From: Mycobacterium rhizamassiliense
GTDB lineage: Bacteria; Actinomycetota; Actinomycetes; Mycobacteriales; Mycobacteriaceae
NCBI RefSeq assembly: GCF_900157375.1
Contig: NZ_LT721901.1
Span: 2,590,315 to 2,654,314, forward strand
Reading direction: 5' to 3'
Length of the DNA: 64,000 nt
Both the position numbers and the translations under genes were made by a program. Under the pieces are notes generated by a model, which was not told where the DNA came from, did not search any database, and saw only the letters and a program-made list of their open reading frames with translations. Shown here piece after piece: positions 50,052 to 57,997 of the stretch; the stretch's first letter is position 1; every line of letters starts with the position of its first letter.

Positions 50052-50534
50052 ATGGGGGAATTCTCAAGCAAACATGTTCCGAGGCGCGGGATCTCCGCGA
50101 TCGCGGGTGGCTGCGAGGTGCTGGTCCAATTCCTGCTGTGTGCGGCCTGCTTGTTCGCGCTCGTGATGAACGGGGCGCAACCCGGCAAGCGGACCGTGGC
50201 CGCGATTCAGGAGCCTCCGCGCGCGTCCCAGCCGGTGAGTCAGGAAGGGGCCGTGGTTGCCGCCACCGTCGGATCGGTGACCGCGCGCAGTGCAAACGGA
50301 TACACCCAGACGTATCTCGTCACCCCGGACACCACCGTGATCGCCCATGGCAGCGGTCAACAAGGCACCGCTGCACCGCATTTCACCGTCAATGACAGGG
50401 TCGTGATTCTCGGGACCATTCGGGGTGGCCGGCTGTTCGCCACCACCGTCGCGTATCGCGACGCGGGGAATGGCGCCGGTACGCCAATGGATTATGTTGA
50501 GGGTCAACTGGTTTCACCGGTAACCGGTCACTAG
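50052..50534 (+). CDS. membrane-anchored protein with small beta domain
   Basis: A 160-residue protein. After a basic start there is one hydrophobic helix (CEVLVQFLLCAACLFALVMNG), then an outside domain (residues ~60-160) of beta-strand type: VVAATVGSVTARSANGYTQTYLVTPDTTV and FTVNDRVVILGTIRGGRLFATTVAY. The pattern resembles DUF5666-type domains, but I am not certain. Start may be ATG 50052 or GTG 50013/50037. Function unknown. Confidence 0.6.
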   Translation: MGEFSSKHVPRRGISAIAGGCEVLVQFLLCAACLFALVMNGAQPGKRTVAAIQEPPRASQPVSQEGAVVAATVGSVTARSANGYTQTYLVTPDTTVIAHGSGQQGTAAPHFTVNDRVVILGTIRGGRLFATTVAYRDAGNGAGTPMDYVEGQLVSPVTGH

Positions 50535-50545
50535 GGAACCCGTCA

Positions 50546-50764
50546 CTAGCTGGGTGGTCGCGGGATCCAATGCCTGCCGTCCGTCGTCCACCCGCACGGC
50601 AGGTAGTTCACGATTAGTGGCGGAGTGCCGTCGAACGTCACACACTTCGGCGCGTTCCACGCCGGTCCGGGCGTCGGCGTCGGTTGCGTGTCGGCGCGAG
50701 CGACGGCCCCGCTGAGTGTCAGAAACTCAACGGCCATCAATATCGCTGCTGATTTTCGGATCAT
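50546..50764 (-). CDS. small secreted protein with two cysteines
   Basis: A 72-residue protein: signal peptide MIRKSAAILMAVEFLTLSGA cut after ARA, then a mature ~45-residue part rich in Pro, Thr and Trp with two Cys (APKCVTFDGTP; NYLPCGWTTDGRHW) likely disulfide-linked. GGGGAGGC precedes ATG 50764. Small secreted mycobacterial protein; no known role. Confidence 0.75.
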   Translation of the reverse strand: MIRKSAAILMAVEFLTLSGAVARADTQPTPTPGPAWNAPKCVTFDGTPPLIVNYLPCGWTTDGRHWIPRPPS

Positions 50765-50828
50765 CGGAGCCTCCCCAGCGTTATGGCCCACCGACACCAA
50801 CTTTAGTCCTCCGCTCCCGCGCTGAATC

Positions 50829-50853
50829 CTTTAAATTTCCTGACAATTTAAAG
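50829..50853. promoter_or_regulatory. AT-rich perfect inverted repeat
   Basis: CTTTAAATT (50829-50837) and AATTTAAAG (50845-50853) are perfect 9-base arms around a 7-base loop. It lies 65 bases upstream of the small secreted protein start and between it and the pseudogene. So AT-rich a palindrome stands out in this GC-rich sequence and fits an operator for divergent control. Confidence 0.45.
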
Positions 50854-50878
50854 ATCAGCCCATGAACGGGAGGACACA

Positions 50879-51093
50879 CTGAGCACTGCCGGCGGCCTCT
50901 TCCCCCCGCAGCCTTGCCGCACGGTTAGCTCCATCGGGTCGTTCAATTCCGGCACATTGCTTGCTGCCGGGCAGAAGTTGACCCATCAGAACGTCGCCTG
51001 CGCCGTCGGGAGCGACTGCTGGTCGCGTGTCTGGACACCAGCGTCGGGCAACACGGATTGACCCTGAAGCCCTCGGGCAACGTCACGTTCTAG
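50879..51093 (+). pseudogene. frameshifted small secreted protein remnant
   Basis: Frame one reads SIGSFNSGTLLAAGQKLTHQ, then NVACAVGSD (about 50935-51010), and continues after a one-base shift as LLVACLDTSVGQHGLTLKPS, then GNVTF and stop at 51093. The joined sequence is like the C-terminal part of small secreted mycobacterial proteins that end in a GxxLxPSGxVxF pattern. A GGGAGG ribosome site is present but no proper start (CTG 50879 only). It appears to be a broken gene. Confidence 0.5.
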
Positions 51094-51108
51094 GCGGCCC
51101 ATCCCGCG

Positions 51109-51157
51109 TGGTGCCCCCGGCAGGATTCGAACCTGCGACACCGGCTTTAGGAGAGCC
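51109..51157 (-). tRNA. 3' fragment of tRNA-Arg (CCU), probable attachment site
   Basis: On the minus strand the end of a tRNA is seen: anticodon loop CTCCTAA (anticodon CCU), stem AGCCG, T arm GCAGG-TTCGAAT-CCTGC, acceptor strand CGGGGGC, A, and CCA at 51109-51111. The anticodon stem pairs at only four positions and no D arm or 5' acceptor (GCCCCCG) lies upstream. The fragment is thus not a working tRNA but the duplicated 3' half left by integration into a tRNA-Arg gene. The CCA end faces the chromosome on the left; the element lies to the right. Confidence 0.75.
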
Positions 51158-51700
51158 TGAGATCCCTCCTCATGAGGGAGGCGAAGGGTGCCGTGAGCAG
51201 CCAATTTAGCACCATCCGGTGCCACTCGGAACCACGGTGTGTCGCGCGTTCACCGACCAAGCACCGACCATAGGAAGGCGCCGGCCATACCGTTCCGGAG
51301 CTGCTTGGTGGCGGGATCCGGTCTTACGCCGAGGCGGCGAACCGGGCTGTGCTTTACGCCGCCTTCCGACGCGAGGCCGACGTGCCACACCCCGATTTAT
51401 CTCAGCGACCATCCATGAGATGTGTCGGCATGTTGCCGCATTGCCGGCGCGTCTGGCCGAGAGCGAGTTACACGTATATAGCTGACGCATAACAGCGGTC
51501 ATCCATGAATCGTGTCCGAAACACTGAACGGGACAGGAGGGGAGTGCGACGAGGCCCGGCGCGGTGACTGATTCAATCCCAGTATCGCGCACCAGTTCGT
51601 GGTGTTCAAGCCCTCTCTCTGAGGGCTGAAATCAGCGACATGGGCCAGATATGGGCTAACCGATTGCGGCGCTAGCAACCCAATCGAGAGGTAGCTAGCC
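51158..51700. other. 540-base stretch without a supported gene
   Basis: Open frames exist on both strands (51219-51485 plus, 51206-51592 minus, 51499-51903 minus) but none has family motifs, a helix pattern or a clear ribosome site. A hairpin, CCCTC-CTCAT-GAGGG, lies at about 51164-51178 next to the tRNA fragment. Otherwise I see nothing in it. Confidence 0.4.
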
Positions 51701-51934
51701 GTGACCAGCCAACCCCCGGCCAACCCGCACCCTGACGTCCCGCTTCCAGCCGACGCATCAGCCCCTGATGACGCGTCGACATTCTGGAACAACGAGTGCC
51801 GCTCACTGCATGGGCCCGAGTGCGTCGTCCTGAATGGTACAGCCGAGGTAATCGCCTCGGTACGGACTAACGCAATCCAGCTTCCCGACGGCAGCGTCGA
51901 CAACAGCGAGCACGCACCGACGATCGGCGTCTGA
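51701..51934 (+). CDS. small acidic hypothetical protein
   Basis: A 77-residue, low-hydrophobicity protein (VTSQPPANPHPDVPLPADAS, then SAPDDASTFWNNECRSLHGPECVVLNGTAEV). GTG 51701 follows GAGAGGTAG. The N-terminal third is Pro-rich; two Cys lie in the middle. No family recognised. It may be a real small gene of the island. Confidence 0.45.
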   Translation: MTSQPPANPHPDVPLPADASAPDDASTFWNNECRSLHGPECVVLNGTAEVIASVRTNAIQLPDGSVDNSEHAPTIGV

Positions 51935-51987
51935 TCTCCCGCCCCTCCGAGCTTTTGAGGCGGCCGCGGAGGTTCGGCGGTGGGTCA

Positions 51988-52242
51988 GTGGCTAGGCGCG
52001 CGTGCCCGCGGTGCGGGTTCGAATCGAAGCGTCGCAACTGGGCCGACCGGCACCAGGCCGCCGCGGTCTGCGCCGCGGTGTTCTTCGGGCTGGCGGCGCT
52101 GTACACGGTTGTCGGAGTACTGCTGGCCTATCCGTGGTTCTTCGTGCCGATGCTCGTTGTGGTGTGCGCGTTCATGGTCGACCGCCGGATGCGCGTGCGC
52201 GCTGCCATCGCTACCGGGCCGACTACGAACACCGCGCACTGA
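51988..52242 (+). CDS. two-helix membrane protein with zinc-ribbon start
   Basis: An 84-residue protein. It begins VARRACPRCGFESKRRNWAD, where CPRC is half of a zinc-ribbon motif, then two membrane helices (AAAVCAAVFFGLAALYTVVGVLL and PWFFVPMLVVVCAFMV) and a basic tail DRRMRVRAA. GTG 51988 is preceded by GGTGGG. Similar small proteins occur in actinobacterial prophages and islands. Function unknown. Confidence 0.55.
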   Translation: MARRACPRCGFESKRRNWADRHQAAAVCAAVFFGLAALYTVVGVLLAYPWFFVPMLVVVCAFMVDRRMRVRAAIATGPTTNTAH

Positions 52243-52366
52243 TCGCGGCGCCAATCGCGCCCGTGCGGCCGGTACGTCAGCGCCAGGCGCACTTCACTGC
52301 CGTGGCAGATGGTCAGGTTACTTCCTACCGAGCCTCTGCGTCAGACGAGATACTAGGTTCTCGGTA

Positions 52367-53107
52367 ATGATCCAGATTCAGCCGGAGCCCGCAAGGATGC
52401 GTGTGACTATGGGGGTCGCCAGGGTCGGTGTCCGTGACTATTTCACGATGGAGCACCTGTGGAATGCCCGCCACATGGCACAACTCTGCGGGAGGCGGGA
52501 AGCCGAGCTAGTTGACGTGGGGTTTCGCGGTATCGACAGAGAAGTCAGAGCGTTCGCACTGGGCGCCGTCCTCGAGTCCGTGGCGTTCCTTGAGGCCCTC
52601 GTGAACAGCGTGTGGCAGGACGCAGAAGACGACGACCCTGAGTTGCCTAGCCGGAACCCTCACCTCGAAGGGCTGTCTGACGAGTCCATCGGAAGGCTAC
52701 GACAATTGTGGCGGAACGATCGGATTGAACGGTCACTGGCAACCCTTGATAAATATCAAGTGGCCCTGACGTGTGTCGATCAGCCGCCGATGAACCTTGG
52801 TGAGGCGCCTGGGCAGATCGTCGCTCACGTCATCAGGTTTCGTAATGACTTGGTGCACTTCAAGCCGAAAATGCAATGGAGCGATGAGGTCAGCAACCTT
52901 GAGCGGGGCTTGAGGCCCCGCCTCTCCCCCAATCCACTTCTGACCGGGAATCCTTGGTTTCCGCACCATATGCTTTCCGCGAGCGGCGCCAATCTCGCTT
53001 ATGAGAAGTCACGAGAGTTCGCCGAGAATTGGTGGGAGCGAATGGGTTTCGGGTGGGATACCTTCAAAGATTTCGACGAAATGGTTCCGCAGATTCCATC
53101 GGGCTAG
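52367..53107 (+). CDS. HEPN-domain protein
   Basis: A 246-residue soluble protein. A long helical region (REVRAFALGAVLESVAFLEALVNSVWQD) is followed by the typical HEPN catalytic motif R-x4-H at R159-H164 within VIRFRNDLVHFKPKM. HEPN proteins are often RNases in toxin-antitoxin, abortive-infection and CRISPR systems. Start ATG 52367 follows a short leader. The next gene, 67 bases on, is a SEFIR/TIR protein in the same direction. Confidence 0.7.
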   Translation: MIQIQPEPARMRVTMGVARVGVRDYFTMEHLWNARHMAQLCGRREAELVDVGFRGIDREVRAFALGAVLESVAFLEALVNSVWQDAEDDDPELPSRNPHLEGLSDESIGRLRQLWRNDRIERSLATLDKYQVALTCVDQPPMNLGEAPGQIVAHVIRFRNDLVHFKPKMQWSDEVSNLERGLRPRLSPNPLLTGNPWFPHHMLSASGANLAYEKSREFAENWWERMGFGWDTFKDFDEMVPQIPSG

Positions 53108-53174
53108 ACCCGGCGCAAACCGCGATCGCGACACGTCACCCTCCGGCCGGCCGTTATCTTGCAGAATAGGGCGC

Positions 53175-54125
53175 GTGAGCGCCGTTGCACCTCGAGTGTT
53201 TATGTCCTATTCGCACGACGGTGAGGAGCATGAGGACTGGGTTCTAAAGCTCGCCACCAGACTGCGCGGGAACGGGGTTGATGTCTGTCTCGACCGATGG
53301 GATGTCACGTTGGGCTGCAACCTCTCGCTGTTCATGGAGCGCGCTGCTAGCGACGATTACCGAGTAATCGCTGTTGTATCCGAAACTTACAGCCGCAAGT
53401 GCGACGACCGTAGCGGTGGCGCGGGTGTCGAGGCGCAGATGCTTTCGTCGAGGCTGTACGAACGGTTGGATTCCAATGCGGTCATCCCCATCATTAGAAA
53501 CAACCCGGAGGCCGTGCTGCCTGCGTTCCTTAGTGGCCGGCTCTGGGAAGACTTCCGCGATGCCAGCATTGAGGAGTCCGCCTATGAACGGCTTCTCCGC
53601 GACATCCACGGTGTGCCCGTCGACGCCGTACCGCCGCTCGGCCCGAACCCGTTCGAAGGACGCACGGCGGTGGAGGCGAGCCTGGCTATCAGGAACTCGC
53701 CTGACCGCTGGCATAGTCCTGCGTTCCAGGGAGACGTCGAGTTCGTGGCTTCACAGAACAGTGGCAACTACAAGCTCGGGTCTGGGGACTCGCAGTTCAC
53801 GCTGAACCTCGACTGGCTTCGCACCCAGGCCCGCATATACCGCGATCCTCACGACATCGCCAACGTCGCGGTCATCAACAGACCGCGGGAAAGAACCGAA
53901 CTACTGGCGGACGTGTCTCAATTCGAAACAAGTAACCGGGTCGTCTATGCCAACGTCGGCGATGCCTTTGTGCTCCAAAACCGCAACGGCTTCTGGGCGC
54001 TCGTTTACATCGACAAGGTCTACTCACGTGAGGGGCCTCTGAATCGCGAGCATCTAGTCGATTTCCGCTACGCCATACAACCCAACCGGACGCCGGACCT
54101 GAGTGGATTCACTTTTCCAGGATGA
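53175..54125 (+). CDS. SEFIR/TIR-domain protein
   Basis: A 316-residue protein. Residues 1-150 are a SEFIR (TIR-like) domain: PRVFMSYSHDGEEHEDWVLKLATRLRGNGVDVCLDRWDV, FMERAASDDYRVIAVVSETYSRK and AVIPIIRNN. The C-terminal ~150 residues (DRWHSPAFQGDVEFVASQNSG, then LGSGDSQFTLNLDWLRTQARIY) form a separate unknown beta-rich domain. Many bacterial TIR/SEFIR proteins degrade NAD or signal with cyclic nucleotides in antiphage defence. GTG 53175 start. The E55 near the end of the third helix could be the NADase Glu. Confidence 0.85.
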   Translation: MSAVAPRVFMSYSHDGEEHEDWVLKLATRLRGNGVDVCLDRWDVTLGCNLSLFMERAASDDYRVIAVVSETYSRKCDDRSGGAGVEAQMLSSRLYERLDSNAVIPIIRNNPEAVLPAFLSGRLWEDFRDASIEESAYERLLRDIHGVPVDAVPPLGPNPFEGRTAVEASLAIRNSPDRWHSPAFQGDVEFVASQNSGNYKLGSGDSQFTLNLDWLRTQARIYRDPHDIANVAVINRPRERTELLADVSQFETSNRVVYANVGDAFVLQNRNGFWALVYIDKVYSREGPLNREHLVDFRYAIQPNRTPDLSGFTFPG

Positions 54126-54313
54126 TCCGTGAGTTGGAACCTGAACGAAACTGGCCCCAGAGGGCCATACGGCGCGTTCGAGGCACGTCCGGCCGGATGA
54201 CCTGACCCGGAAGTCCAAAATGTGGTCGCCACCCTAGACTCACTAATGAGCGCAATCCGACCAAGCCCGGCTTCACCGCCACCGCCACCGCCAAGGATGA
54301 GGTACCGCACGAC

Positions 54314-55795
54314 GTGAAATCGATATTGCCACAGTGGTATTCGCCCGACGATGAGGCAATCCAAAAGATACTCGAAACGGGCACCATCGCTTTTGATACC
54401 AACGTCTTGCTCGACCTCTATCGGGTGGGACGAGAGCAGCGGGAAGAAATACTGTCTGTGCTTCGCGACAGCCGCGACCGTCTGTTCGTTCCGTACCAGG
54501 TGTGCTTCGAGTTCCTGCGAAGACGCCTCGATGTGATCAGTGGTATCGACGCCGTCTATGGCGAAATTCTCGAGAGTGTTCAAGTGAATCAGGCTCAGTT
54601 GAACAAGATCCGGGACCCGGAGGTGCGTCGCCGAATCGAGCAGTTGTCTAACCGGGCGAACAAGTCGTTCGCGAATGGCCTGGATAAGCTGCGCGAAGAA
54701 CACACGATAAGTTTCAGGGAGGCAAGGGAAAACGACCCTGTACAGCGGGCGCTGGATGAGCTGTTAGGTCCGGAGCAGTTAGGCGTAGAGCCCTCGGAAG
54801 ACGAATTGGCGAAACGTCGCGCCGAAGCAGCCAGAAGGGGTGACGAGAAGATACCTCCGGGATTCGCGGATAAGAAGGAAAAGGACGACGCGTCAGGCGA
54901 TTACCTGATCTGGGCTGAGTTGTTGGATCATGCCGGGCAGTCAGACCGGCCGCTTCTGTTCGTGACTAATGACGAAGGCAAGGGAGATTGGTACCGTGAA
55001 GTGCGCGGTCAAACGATCGGACCGTGCACGGAGCTGATAGTTGAAATGCGGGGCGTGACAGAGCATTCCTATCATCAAACGAATCTTTCAAGCTTCCTCT
55101 TCTTGGCCAAGACGTACCTTGATGCCAAGGTGGATGACGAGACGATCACAACCGTTAAGAACATTCCACGAGCGAAAACACCTCCACCACAGGATATTTC
55201 GGAACGCGTAGCTAGCGTAGCTTCCGCACTTGCTGCAACCCAAGATCAAAATTTGGGGATCGGCCTGCTGGGCGACAAGTTAGCCAGCATTAGCGCCGGA
55301 CTCCGTGGTGACAACTACCCCGGCATTAACGCCGGACTCCTAGGTGACAACTACCCCACCATTGTTGCCGGACTGCTAGGTGGCACATTTCCCGGCATTA
55401 CTGCCCAACTCCTAGGTGAGGATTACTTCACCAAACACGGTATCGAACAGCCTCTGGCATCGATCGGAGCAAGCATAGCCGCAAACCATCCGGGCACCTC
55501 CATCGTTCCGCCTGGCATGTCTAGCGCGGTAGAGGCACTCGGAGGCAGGGCCTTTCTGGATTCGCTGTACCGATCGGTCTCTCCTGCCGGCTCGTACGGT
55601 GTGGGAGCAGCCGACAAATCGGCACCTGCGGACGCGCCGGCTGCAAAGAAAGCACTGCCAACGATGGAAGCCGCAAAGAAGACACCCGCCAAGAAGGTCG
55701 CGGCAAAGAAAACGCCAGCCAAGAAGGTCGCGGCAAAGAAGGCGTCCTCAGCAGTAAAAGCATCTGAGGGGAAGAAAGCGCCAAGAGCCAAGTAG
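54314..55795 (+). CDS. PIN-like nuclease with 12-residue repeats and Lys/Ala-rich tail
   Basis: A 493-residue protein. Residues 1-270 are a PIN-like domain: GTIAFDTNVLLDLYRVGREQREE (D28), VPYQVCFEFLRRR, SGDYLIWAELLDHAG and PLLFVTNDEGKGDWYRE; these hold the acidic metal residues. Residues 317-376 are five 12-residue repeats (consensus GLLGDNYPxIxA). The C-terminal ~45 residues repeat AAKKTPAKKVAAKK, like histone H1 or the mycobacterial HupB tail. GTG 54314 start. Five bases before the DUF4238 gene, so they form an operon. Confidence 0.85.
   Translation: MKSILPQWYSPDDEAIQKILETGTIAFDTNVLLDLYRVGREQREEILSVLRDSRDRLFVPYQVCFEFLRRRLDVISGIDAVYGEILESVQVNQAQLNKIRDPEVRRRIEQLSNRANKSFANGLDKLREEHTISFREARENDPVQRALDELLGPEQLGVEPSEDELAKRRAEAARRGDEKIPPGFADKKEKDDASGDYLIWAELLDHAGQSDRPLLFVTNDEGKGDWYREVRGQTIGPCTELIVEMRGVTEHSYHQTNLSSFLFLAKTYLDAKVDDETITTVKNIPRAKTPPPQDISERVASVASALAATQDQNLGIGLLGDKLASISAGLRGDNYPGINAGLLGDNYPTIVAGLLGGTFPGITAQLLGEDYFTKHGIEQPLASIGASIAANHPGTSIVPPGMSSAVEALGGRAFLDSLYRSVSPAGSYGVGAADKSAPADAPAAKKALPTMEAAKKTPAKKVAAKKTPAKKVAAKKASSAVKASEGKKAPRAK
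55262..55441 (+). repeat. five 36-base repeats inside the PIN-like gene
   Basis: Units begin at 55262, 55298, 55334, 55370 and 55406. They encode GLLGDKLASISA, GLRGDNYPGINA, GLLGDNYPTIVA, GLLGGTFPGITA and QLLGEDYFTKHG. Identity is highest between units 2 and 3, suggesting recent copying. Such repeats can extend or shrink by slippage. Confidence 0.8.
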
Positions 55796-55799
55796 GCAG

Positions 55800-56753
55800 A
55801 TGCAGATGGCCCAAGGTACTCGCCGACCGCACTTCGTCCCGAGGACGTACCTCAAGGCGTGGGCGAATGACGCCGGCCAAGTTGCGTATCGGCGCCGCGA
55901 CCGTGACGGGACCGTGGTAACCAACATCACCAATGTGGCCGTCGCAAGCGACATCTACGGCACCGGTGACGCCGCGCAGGCACGCGAAGAATTCTTTCAG
56001 CAGATCGAAGAAGAGTGGGCTGACCTTCGGAGCGAGCTAACCGCGGCTGGCGATCTCCGCGGCGAACGCCGTTCATTGGCAGCGGTATTCGCTGCGATCC
56101 AGCTCAATAGGACACTTAAAGAGTACGAAGCTCGCAACTTCGTATGCGACGTCGCCGCGACCACGGAGGAGAGGCCCATTCCGAAAGATGCAGTACTTCA
56201 ATTCATTGCCAGGCTGGATGGTTCGCAGCCCAGCGACAACGAGGTCGAAGCGGCGTGGACATTCGTCAACGGGATGCCGAACGGTGAAATCCCAACTAAG
56301 GAAATGGTTTTCAATATTTCCATCAGCGGCGCTGTGTCGCTCATCGCGCCGCGCCTAGAAGCGATGGGATGGACGGTTTACAAGTACGATGCCCCGGTCT
56401 TGTTGAGTAGCGACTGCCCCGTCCTCAAATGGCGACGACCGTCCGCCAAACCTCAGTCCGGCGGGGCCGGTATCGACACCGCCGACGAAATCAGATTTCC
56501 ACTGTCGCCCAACGCGTTGCTCGTTATGTCCCAAGAAAGCCAAGATCCGAGGCGCAACCCAAACAGCCGAAAGATCAACGCCGAAGTCGTCAGACAGTGC
56601 CACAAGTTCATCTTCGGCGTGCCCGAGGCGCTGGAATTAATCGACAATTGCGAGCTATCAACGCGATCACCACGGGTCCGATTCGATACCGGCCCCTTGT
56701 ACGACGCCGAAGGCGCTTACATGGGCGAGATCCTGCACACCTACGTCGAGTAG
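55800..56753 (+). CDS. DUF4238 family protein
   Basis: A 317-residue protein with the DUF4238 start (TRRPHFVPRTYLKAWANDAGQVAYRRRD) near residue 6 and mid-part VLLSSDCPVLKWRRP (the family's tSDxPV-like segment). DUF4238 is scattered in islands and has no known role. ATG 55800, or an internal ATG at 55806, is five bases after the PIN-like gene. The next gene starts 12 bases on, so the three are one transcript. Confidence 0.8.
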   Translation: MQMAQGTRRPHFVPRTYLKAWANDAGQVAYRRRDRDGTVVTNITNVAVASDIYGTGDAAQAREEFFQQIEEEWADLRSELTAAGDLRGERRSLAAVFAAIQLNRTLKEYEARNFVCDVAATTEERPIPKDAVLQFIARLDGSQPSDNEVEAAWTFVNGMPNGEIPTKEMVFNISISGAVSLIAPRLEAMGWTVYKYDAPVLLSSDCPVLKWRRPSAKPQSGGAGIDTADEIRFPLSPNALLVMSQESQDPRRNPNSRKINAEVVRQCHKFIFGVPEALELIDNCELSTRSPRVRFDTGPLYDAEGAYMGEILHTYVE

Positions 56754-56765
56754 GCGACACCTCAA

Positions 56766-57941
56766 ATGAGCACGGCTCGAATCTTCGATGACTTCCTTCG
56801 GACAGATCCAGCACCCGCGTACGACACGGAAAGCTCGTACGACTTCCTCAACCGTGTGGCTGGGCCACAATGGGAGTTGGTTCGCAACCTGATCGAGCAG
56901 TGGTTCGCCGACTACCCGGTTGCCGCACAAGCTGATTTGCGGGGCCGGCTCCAAAACGACGACTATGCCCAGCACATCGGCGCGTGGTGGGAGTTGTACA
57001 CCTACACGCTATTTTGCCGCCTCGGATACCGAGTGAGTACCCACCCTAAACTGACCAACACGAGTCGACAACCAGACTTTCTGGTGACGCGTGACGAGGT
57101 CAGCTTCTATGTCGAATGCATTGTGTTTCTATCAGGCCTCGGGCCGGTTCACGGACAGGGTGGCGGCGAGCGGTCATGGATATTTGAAGCCACGAATCAG
57201 GCTAACGATCCGAACTTCATGGTAGACATCGAGATTCGCAGAGTCGGAGCGGAAAGACCCAAGGCGGCCGAAATCGTTCGACCGCTCGAAGACCGGCTTT
57301 CATCCCTGGACCCCGACGAAGTGACCGAGCAGATCGCCGCAGGGATGGGCGCCCCGGAATACGTGCTCCCCGTACGAGGATGGATTATCGAGTACGGCGC
57401 CTGGCCGGTAAACCCCGAAGCCCGCGGCGAAAGGGGCCGTCTCATCGGAAGTTATCCGATGACCGGCGGGTGGATCGACAACGAGATGCTGCGCTATCGC
57501 GACGTTGTCAAACGCAAAGGCGGACATTACGGACTGCCAGACAAGCCGTTGATGGTCGCCGTCCTCAACACCTCAGGATTCCTTGACGGAGACGAAGTGG
57601 CCGAAGCGTTGTTCGGCTCGGGAGCGGTGGAGTACTACGAAGGGCAACCAGACTCCGTCAGATCCGTGCGCAAGCGGGACGGTTACTGGCGCCAAGGTCC
57701 GCCGAAACGCGGGTCACGCGTCTGCGCAATACTCGATGGTGAAAACATCTATCCCTGCAGAGTCGCTGCGCGACTGCCCAAGCTGTGGGTTAATCCCTGG
57801 GCTGAAAACCCTATTCAAGCCACGCTGCCCTTCGTCTCGATTACAGCGCACGACACGGGTGAGGTTTACCAAACTGACTGCGGCACTTCGACTGACGCCG
57901 TCTTCGATCTCAGTGCGGACTGGCCAGGATTTGCGCGTTAG
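56766..57941 (+). CDS. PD-(D/E)XK-like protein with altered catalytic Lys
   Basis: A 391-residue protein. The restriction-endonuclease-like core is IGAWWELYTYTLFCRLGY (E76), RQPDFLVTRDE (P103, D104) and VSFYVECIVF (E117). Many such nucleases carry VECK; here it is VECI, so the lysine is missing. The rest (VRGWIIEYGAWPVNPEARGE..., GGHYGLPDKPLMVAVLNTS) is conserved-looking but without family match. ATG 56766, third gene of the PIN-DUF4238 operon. The fold is inferred from motif pattern. Confidence 0.6.
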   Translation: MSTARIFDDFLRTDPAPAYDTESSYDFLNRVAGPQWELVRNLIEQWFADYPVAAQADLRGRLQNDDYAQHIGAWWELYTYTLFCRLGYRVSTHPKLTNTSRQPDFLVTRDEVSFYVECIVFLSGLGPVHGQGGGERSWIFEATNQANDPNFMVDIEIRRVGAERPKAAEIVRPLEDRLSSLDPDEVTEQIAAGMGAPEYVLPVRGWIIEYGAWPVNPEARGERGRLIGSYPMTGGWIDNEMLRYRDVVKRKGGHYGLPDKPLMVAVLNTSGFLDGDEVAEALFGSGAVEYYEGQPDSVRSVRKRDGYWRQGPPKRGSRVCAILDGENIYPCRVAARLPKLWVNPWAENPIQATLPFVSITAHDTGEVYQTDCGTSTDAVFDLSADWPGFAR

Positions 57942-57997
57942 CGTTTCAGCAACACGGAGGGGCATAGCCGGCCCGTGCCGAACTGAAAGGTTGAACT

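Noticed and set aside
49954..50295. 113-codon minus-strand frame
   Set aside because: Mostly antisense to the membrane-anchored protein and Arg/Pro/Ser-rich; no motif.
51109..51185. Complete tRNA-Arg
   Set aside because: The D arm and 5' acceptor strand are missing and the anticodon stem has a mismatch, so only a fragment is supported.
51219..51485. Possible integrase remnant next to the tRNA fragment
   Set aside because: No tyrosine recombinase motifs (R, HxxR, Y) can be seen in any frame.
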